A DNA stretch of 64,000 nt from Bacteroidales bacterium (lineage in GTDB: Bacteria > Bacteroidota > Bacteroidia > Bacteroidales > Marinifilaceae), in the NCBI GenBank assembly GCA_015061245.1, contig SUWY01000003.1, positions 39,966 to 103,965 of the forward strand. Direction: 5' to 3'. The position numbers were made by a program, and so were the translations under genes. Positions within the stretch are counted from its first letter, which is position 1; each line of letters begins with the position of its first letter. The notes beneath the pieces are model-generated. The model saw only the letters and a program-made list of their open reading frames with translations. It searched no databases and was not told where the DNA came from. Shown here piece after piece: positions 20,138 to 29,664 of this stretch.

Positions 20138-20168
20138 CAAAATTAGAAAAAAGTGAGCGTAATTGAAA
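20138..20168 (-). promoter_or_regulatory. Promoter upstream of purH
   Basis: Minus strand: TAATTTTG (20138-20145) fits TAnnTTTG; 19 bases upstream is TTTC (20165-20168), one base off TTTG. The -7 element ends about 48 bases before the purH ATG. It would drive purH and probably the mre-mrd genes. Confidence 0.65.
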
Positions 20169-20719
20169 TAGGTGAGAGTACGATATTTCAAAAAAAAATA
20201 AGAAATTTTTCAAATATCGAATTCTCGTACAGATTGTGTTTTTTTTAATTAATAGTGTAGTAGAAATGACAAATTGACAACATGATTTATTGATGACAAA
20301 AAGTATATTTTAGATAAAGATTGTCACTTTGTTTTAAAACATGACAAAATTCAAGTAAAATTTATCATCCTGAAAATTGCACAAAGCAGAGGTGTGCAAT
20401 GGGGGAGTGGTAAGGTTATTTTCGGTGTGATAAATATGCAGTATTTATGAATATCGCAAAATTATATATTAGTATATCAGTGTATTATGATGAAATGTTA
20501 TAGTATTACTTTAATATAATTTCTGGAATGGTTAACAATAATGTGTCATGCAGGGATTTTAAGGAGCAGTCTGTAATGTAAACGTTTTAAAAATCAAATG
20601 TTTAGGTGTATTTATATATAGTAATACTTTAATATATGGATTTTAGAGATTTTACTATATAGTTAATCAAGTGTGTTATTTATTAGTTTTATCATATATC
20701 AACTAATTGATGGTTGATT

Positions 20720-20746
20720 TTTTGTCAATTTAAAAGTTTGACAAAA
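20720..20746. promoter_or_regulatory. Palindromic operator candidate before the XRE regulator
   Basis: TTTTGTCAA (20720-20728) and its exact complement TTGACAAAA (20738-20746) are separated by 9 bases, giving a perfect two-armed site about 70-100 bases before the regulator start. It contains the TTGTCA core repeated across the region, as expected for a dimeric HTH regulator's own operator. Binding is inferred. Confidence 0.55.
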
Positions 20747-20774
20747 CGCTATTGCAAATGACATTTTAAAATTG

Positions 20775-20795
20775 TAAATTTGTCAAATAAATTTG
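20775..20795 (+). promoter_or_regulatory. Possible -7 elements for the XRE regulator
   Basis: TAAATTTG occurs at 20775-20782 and again at 20788-20795; both match TAnnTTTG. No good TTTG lies at the right distance. If the second is used, transcription would begin at about 20802, which favours the ATG at 20818 as start. Confidence 0.4.
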
Positions 20796-20817
20796 CATGA
20801 TTGTCAAGCATAATTTT

Positions 20818-21276
20818 ATGGAGACGAAGGATAGATTTTTACAGATTATAAGTGAAAAGGGAATCTCGCAACAAGAGATGGCTGAGCGTATCGGTGTTGA
20901 TGCATCGACCGTCTCATATTTTTGTAAAGGCAAGAGAAAACCTGGTTTTGAAATATTGGAGAGAATAGCAAGAGCTTTTCCTGACGTAGATCTTAATTGG
21001 CTTATTACAGGTATTTCGTCAGAATCACATATTCCGAACAATTGCCAGGACTCTTCTGAAATATCGAATTCTCACGATAGTTCAGATTCCGCACAGTTGG
21101 AGTTGAATTTTGCTCAATCTGCTCCTCGACCTTTGAATGATATCTCTTCTATGACCTCAAAGCAGAACTCTTGTGTTGTGAACAGAGAAAAACCCGCTCA
21201 ATCCGTTGATAAGAGAATTAAGCGGGTTATAGTTCTTTTTGACGATGGCTCCATTGAGAGTTACAATGGATTTTAA
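20818..21276 (+). CDS. XRE-family transcriptional regulator
   Basis: 152 residues from the chosen ATG at 20818 (METKDRFLQII); another ATG lies at 20797. Residues about 5-62 are a Cro/C1-type helix-turn-helix domain (ISQQEMAERIGVDASTVSYF, KGKRKPGFEILERIARAFPDVDLNWLITG). A low-complexity linker follows, and a conserved-looking tail KRVIVLFDDGSIESYNGF ends the protein. Bacteroidetes have many regulators with this layout; the targets are unknown. The upstream region with repeated TTGTCA motifs suggests autoregulation (inference). It converges on pyrD, with only 5 bases between the stop codons. Confidence 0.85.
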   Translation: METKDRFLQIISEKGISQQEMAERIGVDASTVSYFCKGKRKPGFEILERIARAFPDVDLNWLITGISSESHIPNNCQDSSEISNSHDSSDSAQLELNFAQSAPRPLNDISSMTSKQNSCVVNREKPAQSVDKRIKRVIVLFDDGSIESYNGF

Positions 21277-21281
21277 ACTCT

Positions 21282-22193
21282 TTATTTGTTTATCAAGCCA
21301 ATGATTTGGTTTACATCGTCAAAACCATTTTCATTTAGATATTGATCAATTCCATCAATAACCTTTTGTGTAATTGATGGGTCAATGAAGTTTGCTGTTC
21401 CAATCTGGACTGCAGATGCTCCGGCTAATAAGAATTCAATTGCGTCGGATGCACTTGCAATTCCTCCCAAGCCAATAACCGGAACTTTAACAACCTTTGC
21501 TACCTGCCATACCATTCTTAATGCAACCGGCTTAACGCATGGACCGCTTAAGCCTCCGGTAATTGTACTTAAGATAGGTTTTCTGCTTTTAATATCAATC
21601 GCCATTCCCATCATGGTGTTGATAAGAGATACAGAATCAGCTCCTGCTCCCTCAACTGCTAATGCAATCTCTTGAATGTTTGTTACATTTGGTGATAATT
21701 TAACAATAAGGTGCTTTTTGTATGCCTCTCTTACTGCTTTTACTACCTCCGATGCAGCAGCACAACTTGTACCGAATGCCATGCCTCCCTCTTTAACGTT
21801 CGGGCATGAAATGTTAAGTTCAATTGCAGGGATGTTCTCAAGTTCATTAATCATTTCGGCGCACTTAACGTAGTCGCCAACCGATGATCCTGAGACATTT
21901 ACAATAATATTGCTCTTAATATTTTTAATGGCAGGATATATCTTGTCTACAAAGTATTGAGCTCCTTTGTTTTGAAGACCTACAGCATTTAGCATGCCAG
22001 ATGGAGTTTCGGCCATTCTGGGATATGGATTTCCCTCCCTCGGATTTAATGTTGTACCCTTTACAATGAATCCTCCTAAATTCTCAAGATTCACAAAATC
22101 GCTATATTCAATTCCGTAACCAAATGTTCCAGATGCGGTTAACACCGGATTCTTAAGTGTTAAACCATTTATATCAACAGTTAACTTAGCCAT
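21282..22193 (-). CDS. pyrD: Dihydroorotate dehydrogenase B, catalytic subunit
   Basis: 303 residues, class 1B. Seen: FMN-barrel motifs [13 protein letters not shown] near 15, [12 protein letters not shown] near 45, the catalytic cysteine in [20 protein letters not shown], and the phosphate-binding [14 protein letters not shown] and [12 protein letters not shown]. It oxidises dihydroorotate to orotate in pyrimidine synthesis, passing electrons through PyrK to NAD+. It overlaps pyrK by 13 bases, so the subunits are translationally coupled. Confidence 0.96.
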   Translation of the reverse strand: MAKLTVDINGLTLKNPVLTASGTFGYGIEYSDFVNLENLGGFIVKGTTLNPREGNPYPRMAETPSGMLNAVGLQNKGAQYFVDKIYPAIKNIKSNIIVNVSGSSVGDYVKCAEMINELENIPAIELNISCPNVKEGGMAFGTSCAAASEVVKAVREAYKKHLIVKLSPNVTNIQEIALAVEGAGADSVSLINTMMGMAIDIKSRKPILSTITGGLSGPCVKPVALRMVWQVAKVVKVPVIGLGGIASASDAIEFLLAGASAVQIGTANFIDPSITQKVIDGIDQYLNENGFDDVNQIIGLINK

Positions 22194-22945
22194 TTCAAAT
22201 CGTTTATATTAAACACTGGTCCAGTTGTACATACACATTTGTGTCCCTCTTTGGTGTCTTGAACACAACACAAGCAAGCTCCTATTCCGCATGCCATTTT
22301 GTTTTCAAGCGATACCTCGCAGAATATATCCTTTTCGGATGCGTATTTTGCAACTCCTTTCATCATTGGTGTTGGGCCGCATGTGTATATACGGTCATAG
22401 CTTTTCGCCAATATTGAGTGCTGTGTTGGGTATCCTTTCTCACCGTAACTTCCATCCTCGGTTGTATAGTATAGGTCTGCAACCTCTTCAAATTTCTCCT
22501 TCAAAATTATGTCTGCTGAAGTGCGTGTACCAATCAGAAGAGTTGGCTTGTTGCCGCTTTTACATATCTCTTTTGCAAAATAGTATAGAGGAGCAATACC
22601 CACGCCGCCGCCAACAAGAAGAACTTTATCGTTTTTTGATGGCATGGTGAATTCCATGCCCAGGGGTATTAAGATGTTGATTGAACTGCCGTTCGCAATG
22701 TGTGAGAGTTTCTCTGTTCCCTTTCCTGCAATTTTAACAAGTAACTCTAACTCTCCATTTGATGAGTCGGCATAGTGTATTGAGATAGGACGGCGCAACA
22801 ATACTCCTGCATCCTCAATCAATACATTTACAAACTGCCCGGGCAGAATTTCAGGCAATGTCTCTTTTGTGTGGAGTTTCAATAGAAAACATCCGGCACC
22901 AACCGAGGTGTTCTCCACAACCGTAAAATCGACTAGTTTCTTCAT
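22181..22945 (-). CDS. pyrK: Dihydroorotate dehydrogenase B, electron-transfer subunit
   Basis: 254 residues. Ferredoxin-reductase fold with the FAD motif LRRPISIH near 52, NAD-binding [13 protein letters not shown] near 112 and CGPTPMM near 189. A C-terminal cysteine cluster (CGIGACLCC...CVC) holds the [2Fe-2S] centre. It moves electrons from the PyrD FMN to NAD+. It lies 16 bases after uvrA and overlaps pyrD. Confidence 0.95.
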   Translation of the reverse strand: MKKLVDFTVVENTSVGAGCFLLKLHTKETLPEILPGQFVNVLIEDAGVLLRRPISIHYADSSNGELELLVKIAGKGTEKLSHIANGSSINILIPLGMEFTMPSKNDKVLLVGGGVGIAPLYYFAKEICKSGNKPTLLIGTRTSADIILKEKFEEVADLYYTTEDGSYGEKGYPTQHSILAKSYDRIYTCGPTPMMKGVAKYASEKDIFCEVSLENKMACGIGACLCCVQDTKEGHKCVCTTGPVFNINDLKWLS

Positions 22946-22961
22946 TATATTCTGTTTTTAT

Positions 22962-25736
22962 TTACTTTTTATTCATGTGTTTTGCTAAAGCTTGTGCTGT
23001 GTAGCTTTCCGGGCAGTTTGCAATCAAAGCCTCCGGTGTTCCTTCGAACATAACATTTCCTCCATTATCTCCACCTTCAGGTCCTAGATCAATTATGTAG
23101 TCTGCGTGTCTGATAACATCAAGGTTGTGTTCTATAACAACTATTGAGTGGCCTTGGTGTATCAAATCATCGAACGACTTCATTAACTTATGGATATCAT
23201 GAAAGTGTAGTCCTGTTGTTGGTTCATCAAAAACAAATAGAGTTGGCTCTGCATGGTCAATGCTTAAATGATAGGCCAGTTTTACTCTTTGGCTCTCTCC
23301 TCCGCTTAATGTGTTTGATGGTTGCCCCAATTTAACATATTCAAGACCGACATCCTTAAGGCGTTTCAATTTTTTTACTATTGAACGCTCATTTGAATCC
23401 AATTCTGAGAAAAATCCCAATGCTTCATCAACGGTCATTTCAAGAATGTCGTAAACACTTTTTCCTCTGTATTTTATCTCAAGAATATCATCTTTGAAGC
23501 GTTTGCCATGGCACTGTTCACATGGGATAAACATATCTGCCATAAACTGCATGCTGACCTTTATAACTCCCTCTCCTTCACACATATCACAACGACCTCC
23601 TGATACATTAAATGAGAAGAATGAGGGTTTGAAACCTTGCATTTTTGCCTGCTTCTGATCAGCAAAAAGCTTGCGAATATCATCCCATGCTTTAATATAG
23701 GTGACCGGGTTAGATCTTGAGGATTTTCCAATTGGGTGTTGATCAACAAACTCTATCTGTTTAAGAGCTGAAACATCGCCCTCAATTTTATCGTAACTTC
23801 CAACCTGTTCGCTGCTTTCTCCATATATCTTTGATAGAGCAGGAACAAGAATGCGTTTAACTAAAGTGCTCTTTCCAGATCCGCTTACTCCGGTGATTGC
23901 TGTTATTACCCGAAGAGGTATGTGAACCGTAATGTTTTTCAGGTTATTTTCCGTTGCTCCCGACAGCACAATTTGTTTGGTAAATTCTCTGCGCTGTTTT
24001 GGGATATCAATGGTCCTTCTGCCATAAAGGTAATCCGCAGTCAGAGTATCTGCATCTTTAAGACCTGCAATATCTCCATGGTAGACAACCTCGCCTCCAA
24101 CAGCTCCTGCAAGGGGTCCAATATCTATAATCTTGTCGGCAGCGCACATTATCTCTTCATCATGCTCAACAACAACAACAGTGTTGCCGATATCGCGTAA
24201 CCGTTTAAGTACTCTGATTAATTTTTCGGAATCGCGGGCATGGAGTCCAATGCTGGGTTCATCCAAGACATATAGTGAGCCTACAAGTGCTGAACCAAGC
24301 GAAGTTGCTAAATTTACACGCTGGCTCTCTCCGCCTGACAGGGTAGAGGCTAATCTGTTAAGTGTCAGATATTCAAGTCCAACATCTTGCATGAATTCAA
24401 GACGGCTTGTAATTTCAGGCATGATACGGGAAGCAATCTCTTCCTCTTCAATTTGTAGATTCTTGAAGAATGGAATTAATTCGGATATAGACATATCAAC
24501 CAACTCCGGAAGTGACTTTCCTCCTACCTTTACATATGAAGCCTCGGGTTTCAGTCGTGTTCCATGACATTCAGGGCAGATAGTTTTGCCTGTATAACGA
24601 GCAATCATAACTCTATTCTGAATCTTATACTTATGACGCTCCAAATCAGCAAATGTTGCGTTGATTCCAACTTCCGGAATATCAAGGAAACCATTCCAAA
24701 GCATATCTTTCTCTTTGTCTGAAAGTTGATAGTATGGTTTATGTATTGGAAAGTTTACCTTGTGTGCATTAAGAATGAACCATTTTTTCCATTCACTCAT
24801 CTTCTCGCCCCGCCAACACATAACTGCGTTGTCATATACACTTAGCGATTTGTTAGGTACTACCAGATTTTCATCAATACCTAAAATCTTTCCATATCCA
24901 TTGCATTTCGGGCAGGCTCCTATAGGAGAGTTGAAGCTGAACATATTGACTGATGGGTGTTCGAAGTGAATACCATCAGCTTCGAATCTGTTTGAGAAAT
25001 AGTGTTTCTCTCCGTTAATCATTATGATACACTCCCCATTTCCCTCATTAACTGCGCCCTCTATTGATTCGTATAATCTGGATTTGTTCTCGTCGCTATC
25101 ATCAACAGTGATTCTATCTACAACAAGTAGTATTTCATTTTCGGCAGGAAGTTCCTTTACGTTTCCGTTAAGAACATCGTCGATTCTTATGAATGAGCCA
25201 TTATGTTCCAATCGAACATAGCCTTGATTACTCAGGGTAGTAAGTTTCTCAAGATTAGTGATGTTCGCACTTTTTGTAAGGATTATTGCTGTCGAACCCT
25301 GGTGTTTAAGTACATACTTTCTGATGCTCTCAACAGTATCGCAACGTACCTCCTTACCGGAAATAGGTGAAATGGTTTTACCGGTTCTTGCGTAAAGAAG
25401 TTTAAGATAGTCGTATATCTCTGTCAATGTTCCTACTGTTGAGCGAGGATTCGAAGAGTTTACCTTTTGTTCTATGGCTATCGATGGGGGTATTCCAATA
25501 ATTGAGTCACATTCCGGTTTATTCAGTCTACCCAAGAATTGTCTTGCATATGATGATAATGATTCGACATATCTACGTTGTCCCTCGGCATATAGTGTAT
25601 CAAATGCTAACGAAGACTTACCACTTCCTGATACACCGGTTACAACGGTAAGAGTGTTTAAGTCTAACTTAAGCGATATGTTTTTAAGGTTATTAACCCT
25701 AACGCCGTTTAGTGAAATATATCTCTCTTCTGCCAT
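22962..25736 (-). CDS. uvrA: UvrA, excision-repair ATPase
   Basis: 924 residues from the ATG at 25736 (MAEERYISLNGVRVNNLKN); the frame extends to a TTG at 25763, which I reject. Two ABC ATPase halves: Walker A GVSGSGKSSLAFDTLYAEGQ near 40 and GVSGSGKSTLVKRIL near 635, each with an LSGGESQRV signature. Zinc-binding cysteine pairs occur at CPKCNGYG, CPECHGTR and CDMCEGEG...CEQCHGKR. UvrA finds bulky DNA damage and loads UvrB. It heads a probable uvrA-pyrK-pyrD operon, insulated from the ribosomal genes by a hairpin. Confidence 0.97.
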   Translation of the reverse strand: MAEERYISLNGVRVNNLKNISLKLDLNTLTVVTGVSGSGKSSLAFDTLYAEGQRRYVESLSSYARQFLGRLNKPECDSIIGIPPSIAIEQKVNSSNPRSTVGTLTEIYDYLKLLYARTGKTISPISGKEVRCDTVESIRKYVLKHQGSTAIILTKSANITNLEKLTTLSNQGYVRLEHNGSFIRIDDVLNGNVKELPAENEILLVVDRITVDDSDENKSRLYESIEGAVNEGNGECIIMINGEKHYFSNRFEADGIHFEHPSVNMFSFNSPIGACPKCNGYGKILGIDENLVVPNKSLSVYDNAVMCWRGEKMSEWKKWFILNAHKVNFPIHKPYYQLSDKEKDMLWNGFLDIPEVGINATFADLERHKYKIQNRVMIARYTGKTICPECHGTRLKPEASYVKVGGKSLPELVDMSISELIPFFKNLQIEEEEIASRIMPEITSRLEFMQDVGLEYLTLNRLASTLSGGESQRVNLATSLGSALVGSLYVLDEPSIGLHARDSEKLIRVLKRLRDIGNTVVVVEHDEEIMCAADKIIDIGPLAGAVGGEVVYHGDIAGLKDADTLTADYLYGRRTIDIPKQRREFTKQIVLSGATENNLKNITVHIPLRVITAITGVSGSGKSTLVKRILVPALSKIYGESSEQVGSYDKIEGDVSALKQIEFVDQHPIGKSSRSNPVTYIKAWDDIRKLFADQKQAKMQGFKPSFFSFNVSGGRCDMCEGEGVIKVSMQFMADMFIPCEQCHGKRFKDDILEIKYRGKSVYDILEMTVDEALGFFSELDSNERSIVKKLKRLKDVGLEYVKLGQPSNTLSGGESQRVKLAYHLSIDHAEPTLFVFDEPTTGLHFHDIHKLMKSFDDLIHQGHSIVVIEHNLDVIRHADYIIDLGPEGGDNGGNVMFEGTPEALIANCPESYTAQALAKHMNKK

Positions 25737-25760
25737 CTTAAAATATGCAAGTTTTATATA

Positions 25761-25768
25761 CAAAAGTA
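25761..25768 (-). promoter_or_regulatory. Possible -7 element for uvrA
   Basis: TACTTTTG on the minus strand matches TAnnTTTG and lies 25 bases before the uvrA start. No TTTG is present at the expected distance, which falls within the rplI terminator. Confidence 0.45.
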
Positions 25769-25782
25769 ATGAAATATAATAA

Positions 25783-25810
25783 AAAAAGAGCGTCGAATGA
25801 CGCTCTTTTA
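25783..25810 (-). terminator. Terminator after rplI
   Basis: Perfect hairpin AAAAGAGCGTC/GACGCTCTTTT with a 4-base loop, followed on the minus strand by a run of T. It ends the rpsF-rpsR-rplI transcript just before uvrA; the T-rich and A-rich flanks would let it work in both directions. Confidence 0.85.
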
Positions 25811-25848
25811 TGTTTGTTTGTTTGGAAAAGCTTTAATTTACTAATTTT

Positions 25849-26289
25849 TTATTCGGCAACTACTTCAAATGCAACATCAACCTTAACCTCGCGGTGCAAT
25901 TTTACTGTTGCTGTATACTCGCCAACCTCTTTAACCTCTTTAAGCATGATCTTCTTTCTATCGATCTCGAAGCCCTGAGCGCCCAATGCCTCAGCAATCA
26001 TAACGTTATTGATAGAACCAAAAATCTTACCTGTTGAGCTTGACTTAGCATTCAATGTAAGTTTAACCTCTGCCAACTTAGCTGCCAACTCCTCAGCCTC
26101 AGCCTTGATTTTAGCCTCTTTGTGAGCGCGTTGCTTGATGTTCTCAGCAACAACTTTCTTAGCAGACTCAGTTGCAAGAATAGCGTATCCCTGTGGGATC
26201 AAATAGTTACGTCCGTAACCTGGCTTTACATTAACGATGTCATCCTTGTGACCCAATGTAGCTATATCGCTTAACAAAATTACTTCCAT
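25849..26289 (-). CDS. rplI: Ribosomal protein L9
   Basis: 146 residues, normal length. The N-terminal domain has the signature VILLSDIATLGHKDDIVNVK and GYGRNYLIPQGYA; a long lysine/alanine helix then leads to the C-terminal domain (SSTGKIFGSINN). It binds 23S rRNA in the large subunit. Last gene of the rpsF-rpsR-rplI unit. Confidence 0.97.
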   Translation of the reverse strand: MEVILLSDIATLGHKDDIVNVKPGYGRNYLIPQGYAILATESAKKVVAENIKQRAHKEAKIKAEAEELAAKLAEVKLTLNAKSSSTGKIFGSINNVMIAEALGAQGFEIDRKKIMLKEVKEVGEYTATVKLHREVKVDVAFEVVAE

Positions 26290-26311
26290 TCTTTAGTCCT
26301 CCTTTGTTTAA

Positions 26312-26581
26312 TTATTTCATCAAATCAGTTACATATGGAAGCAATGCAAGGTGTCTTGCGCGCTTAACAGCTGTTGCAACTTTTCTCTGGAACTTCATAG
26401 ATGTTCCTGTAATACGTCTTGGAAGGATCTTTCCCTGCTCATTCAAGAACTTCTTCAAGAACTCAGGATCTTTGTAATCGATATACTTGATTCCTGCCTT
26501 TTTAAAACGACAATACTTCTTCTTCTTGATGTCCACTGTTGGTGGAGTTAAGTATCTAATCTCGCTATCTATCTGTGCCAT
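26312..26581 (-). CDS. rpsR: Ribosomal protein S18
   Basis: 89 residues with the S18 core [20 protein letters not shown] and [20 protein letters not shown]. It sits on the small-subunit platform with S6. Three bases separate it from rpsF and 22 from rplI, the conserved order. Confidence 0.97.
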   Translation of the reverse strand: MAQIDSEIRYLTPPTVDIKKKKYCRFKKAGIKYIDYKDPEFLKKFLNEQGKILPRRITGTSMKFQRKVATAVKRARHLALLPYVTDLMK

Positions 26582-26584
26582 GAC

Positions 26585-26935
26585 TTATTTCTCCTCTGAT
26601 TTGTTAGACAATTTGTTCATTCTCTTCTCAGCATATGCCAAAGCATATTTGTCAAGCTTGAAGGTTAAGAAACGAATAACTCTCTCGTCACGTCTGTAAG
26701 CTGTCTCAAGCTTCTCGATAAGAGAGCCCTCGCCGCTAAACTGTAGTAACTGATAGAATCCTGTTGTTTTGTTCTGGATAGGATAAGCCAGTTTGCGAAG
26801 TCCCCATGACTCCTCATTCTCAATAGCGCCACCATTTGCAAGAATGACGTTCTTGAACTTTTCTGCCGCTTCCTTTACCTGTGTTTCAGATAAAACGGGA
26901 GTTGTAATGAAAACGGTCTCGTAATGATTCAACAT
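26585..26935 (-). CDS. rpsF: Ribosomal protein S6
   Basis: 116 residues with the S6 opening [13 protein letters not shown], the region [17 protein letters not shown] and the C-terminal [20 protein letters not shown]. It partners S18 on the 30S platform. First gene of the operon, preceded by one of the clearest promoters in the window. Confidence 0.97.
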   Translation of the reverse strand: MLNHYETVFITTPVLSETQVKEAAEKFKNVILANGGAIENEESWGLRKLAYPIQNKTTGFYQLLQFSGEGSLIEKLETAYRRDERVIRFLTFKLDKYALAYAEKRMNKLSNKSEEK

Positions 26936-26975
26936 AGTTTTTAATTAATTTGGTAAAAAAATATTTTATCGGGCG

Positions 26976-27006
26976 CAAAGGTAATGCTTTTATTCTAAAT
27001 AACAAA
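26976..27006 (-). promoter_or_regulatory. Strong promoter for rpsF-rpsR-rplI
   Basis: Minus strand: TTTG (27003-27006), 19 bases, TACCTTTG (26976-26983), a full match to the Bacteroidetes consensus. The leader to the rpsF ATG is about 35 bases and AT-rich. Confidence 0.85.
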
Positions 27007-27022
27007 GCATTTTTCCTATTTT

Positions 27023-28057
27023 TTAACGATATATCTTACGCTGTTGCAGAGCCTTACGATATTTGTTTGCATTTACATTATGCTCACGAAGAGTCTTGGC
27101 AAAAACATGTGTTCCTGAGAAGTCGGCATTTGCGCAGAAAAATATAAAGTTGTGATTTTCAGCATTTAATACTGCTTCAATTGCTTGAAGCGAGGGTACA
27201 CGTATCGGACCTGGTGGCAGACCGGCATACATGTACGTGTTGTATGGAGAGTCGATTAACTTATGTTTATCCAAAACTCTTTTTGCATCAAAATCGTTAT
27301 TTGCGAATTTTAGAGTGGGATCGGCCTCCAATTTCATGCCTCTTTTCAATCTATTAAGGTAGACTCCAGCAATTCTTCTGTACTCGGAAACAACGGAACT
27401 CTCTTCATCAATTATTGATGCTAACGTGGCAATCTCTATAGGTGTAAGTCCAATTTTATCTGCCTTGGACTTTCTATCACTATTCCAGAAGTTGTTATAC
27501 TCCTGTTTCATTCTATTTAAGAGAGTAATCTCATTAGTTGTCCAAAACATCTCATAGGTATTTGGAATGAATAGTGCAGAAAGTGTAGATTTGTTGAATC
27601 CTAAAGATTTAATCATCTGCTCATTATTAAGTAACGAGTCCAGCATTAATGAATCTATTTGATAGAAAGAGCGTGATGCCTGTTCAATAATATCGTTGAT
27701 ACTTCTTGTTGAAATAAAAGTAAAATTGATAGGGTCCTGGTCTCCAATTCTAAGTTTATTTACAATTTGATCTATTGATAAATTTGCAATATTATAGCGT
27801 CCGATACGTCTTGAAGGTGTATAACGTTTCAATGTTGCAAATTGTTTGAAGATTTCAAAATGTGCGAAGCCCACACTCTGTTCAAGTTTCACTGCAATGC
27901 TATCAAGAGAATCATCCTCGTTTACATAAATAATGGTCTCATCATTTGCTGAAGGTATAGGAGAGTAGAGTATGTTATATATATGCCATATTGTAGCTGC
28001 AGTAGTAATAATGACTACTCCTACAATAATTAGCAGATATTTAAACCACTTGCTCAT
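27023..28057 (-). CDS. mltG: MltG-type endolytic transglycosylase
   Basis: 344 residues with one N-terminal membrane anchor (about 7-27) and a YceG/MltG domain. Conserved features: FIPNTYEMFWTT near 163, the catalytic-glutamate region LASIIDEESSV near 213, and the C-terminal SPYNTYMYAGLPPGPI with PSLQAIEAVLNAE. It cuts nascent glycan strands at the outer face of the inner membrane and may set strand length. Third gene of the SDR-DUF3078-mltG run, 16 bases after the DUF3078 gene. Confidence 0.94.
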   Translation of the reverse strand: MSKWFKYLLIIVGVVIITTAATIWHIYNILYSPIPSANDETIIYVNEDDSLDSIAVKLEQSVGFAHFEIFKQFATLKRYTPSRRIGRYNIANLSIDQIVNKLRIGDQDPINFTFISTRSINDIIEQASRSFYQIDSLMLDSLLNNEQMIKSLGFNKSTLSALFIPNTYEMFWTTNEITLLNRMKQEYNNFWNSDRKSKADKIGLTPIEIATLASIIDEESSVVSEYRRIAGVYLNRLKRGMKLEADPTLKFANNDFDAKRVLDKHKLIDSPYNTYMYAGLPPGPIRVPSLQAIEAVLNAENHNFIFFCANADFSGTHVFAKTLREHNVNANKYRKALQQRKIYR

Positions 28058-28073
28058 TCAAATTATTTAGTTA

Positions 28074-29663
28074 TTAAATGTAGAAACTAAATCCAAGACC
28101 AAGGTTCTCTTTAAATTGAATCTTCTTCGATGAGTTCTCATCATACTTTGCCTCCATATACAAAGTGGCATTCATAAAGGTATTGATATTGAACTTGAAT
28201 GTTCCTTTCCAATATGCATATACCGGAATGTCATAATCCTTCATATTGTAATATATGAAAGCATCAAAATAACTGATAATATCCAGGAATTTCCACAATG
28301 TTTTTGAGGTGTGGTTATAGTTTATATTGAAACCGACACTCGATTTTATATGCTTACCCTCCTTAAGACCATAATTCCCGGGCGGAATTTTATCTATATC
28401 ACGAATATAGGTCATTTTACCTGATGCCGGAGCAAGAAGTAACGATAACCTTTTATGTGGTTTATAGTTAAGTCCGGCCGAGGGCACAATATATGTAGGA
28501 GACATAAAGTTTGCAACCAATTTGGCTTCATCTCCGTTGTAGTTATATGAATTGAATAGCTGTGTCTGCATATTCAACTGAAGAGTGTAGTACCAATGTC
28601 CGGATTTTGTTTTGTAGCCTAATTTGGTGTTAAACTCGAAATAATCATCGCTTTTACGAGGTGATGTACCTTCATAAAGAACCATTCCCAAATTGTATTT
28701 CAAATAGTTCTCAAAACTTATACGATTGTGGTTGTAATTCAAGTATGCACCAAACTTAAAGAGTACTGAGAATGAATTTTGTCCTCCACCTTGCCAGTTT
28801 TTATTGGCAGCTTGTGTCAAGTTCAGGTTATAAGATGTGTATCCTGACCACAATTTTCTTTGTACAGATCCCTTCTTAATGCCAAAGTTAAATCTACTTA
28901 GGTCGAGGTCATTCCGTTGTTTAAAATCTTTATTCTCAACAACTAAGTCAGAGAGACGATGATCATTGGCAGACTCGTCAATATTGATTCTGATCTTAGT
29001 TCCTCCCGGAATGGTTTCCAACCAGGTTCTGATGGTGTCGCCCGACATTGTTCTAAACCAAACGCGTCTATATTGATGACGTTTACCATGTATCCACATG
29101 GATTGTACCAAATCTTCATTATGGTCCACAATCTCAAGTAGGACAGAGTCGCGACTTACCTTTCTAAGCCATTGGAAATTACTATCTTCACGAATTGTAG
29201 TGATGAAAAGTTGCAAATCGTTATGGTCAATATAATCCTCTGCGTAACGTATACTATCAAAAGTTACTTTGCGCTGAATATATTGCATAGATTCAACCTT
29301 CTCTCCTGTACTTTCGGTAATTCTACGAAATGAGTTTATTTGATTTTGCAATGTTCTGTTTTCAGCATATTTAGCAAGTACAGAGATTGCATCTTTTAAC
29401 TCTGGGTCATCCGGCATATCAGCCTTTATTCCTTGAATCAAATACCATAATCCAATATTATCGATCATTCTTGGAAGACGTCTCTTCTTATCAATCTTAT
29501 TGGGGATAACAAGATTATTCTCAATGTGTTTGGCATAGTAGCGAGGGGGGAGTGGTACCTCTTCGATAATATCGAGAGGTTGGACAACATTGGTCTGTCC
29601 CTTTGCTACTAATGAAATACAAAGAGATAAAAGAATAAGTGTAATATACCTTAATCGTAGCAT
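28074..29663 (-). CDS. DUF3078 outer-membrane-type protein
   Basis: 529 residues with a signal peptide (cleavage after VAKGQ). The N-terminal third is soluble. From about residue 265 there are many aromatic alternating strands (SGYTSYNLNLTQAANKNWQGGGQNSF, written here only as its start and end, then YLNYNHNRISFENYLKY), and the protein ends in FSFYI, a typical outer-membrane barrel end. DUF3078 is a Bacteroidetes family of unknown role. One base separates it from the SDR gene, so co-transcription is near certain. Confidence 0.82.
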   Translation of the reverse strand: MLRLRYITLILLSLCISLVAKGQTNVVQPLDIIEEVPLPPRYYAKHIENNLVIPNKIDKKRRLPRMIDNIGLWYLIQGIKADMPDDPELKDAISVLAKYAENRTLQNQINSFRRITESTGEKVESMQYIQRKVTFDSIRYAEDYIDHNDLQLFITTIREDSNFQWLRKVSRDSVLLEIVDHNEDLVQSMWIHGKRHQYRRVWFRTMSGDTIRTWLETIPGGTKIRINIDESANDHRLSDLVVENKDFKQRNDLDLSRFNFGIKKGSVQRKLWSGYTSYNLNLTQAANKNWQGGGQNSFSVLFKFGAYLNYNHNRISFENYLKYNLGMVLYEGTSPRKSDDYFEFNTKLGYKTKSGHWYYTLQLNMQTQLFNSYNYNGDEAKLVANFMSPTYIVPSAGLNYKPHKRLSLLLAPASGKMTYIRDIDKIPPGNYGLKEGKHIKSSVGFNINYNHTSKTLWKFLDIISYFDAFIYYNMKDYDIPVYAYWKGTFKFNINTFMNATLYMEAKYDENSSKKIQFKENLGLGFSFYI

Positions 29664-29664
29664 A

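Larger units (their letters stand above)
20090..20817. promoter_or_regulatory. AT-rich regulatory region between purH and the XRE regulator
   Basis: About 730 bases with no supported gene. Nine copies of TTGTCA/TGACAA occur, at about 20267, 20275, 20294, 20321, 20342, 20723, 20739, 20780 and 20801. An imperfect 14-bp inverted repeat (CGATATTT...AAATATCG, one mismatch) spans 20181-20219. The motif AAATATCGAATTCTC at 20212-20226 recurs inside the regulator gene at 21059-21073. The middle part (20350-20700) is plain AT-rich sequence in which I see nothing else. Confidence 0.6.

Noticed and set aside
20350..20700. Small RNA or short gene in the AT-rich gap
   Set aside because: No open frame of useful length, no hairpin with T-run and no promoter match were seen in this part.
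26936..26975. S6:S18-binding leader element before rpsF
   Set aside because: The 35-base AT-rich leader does not show a convincing stem with the expected bulge.
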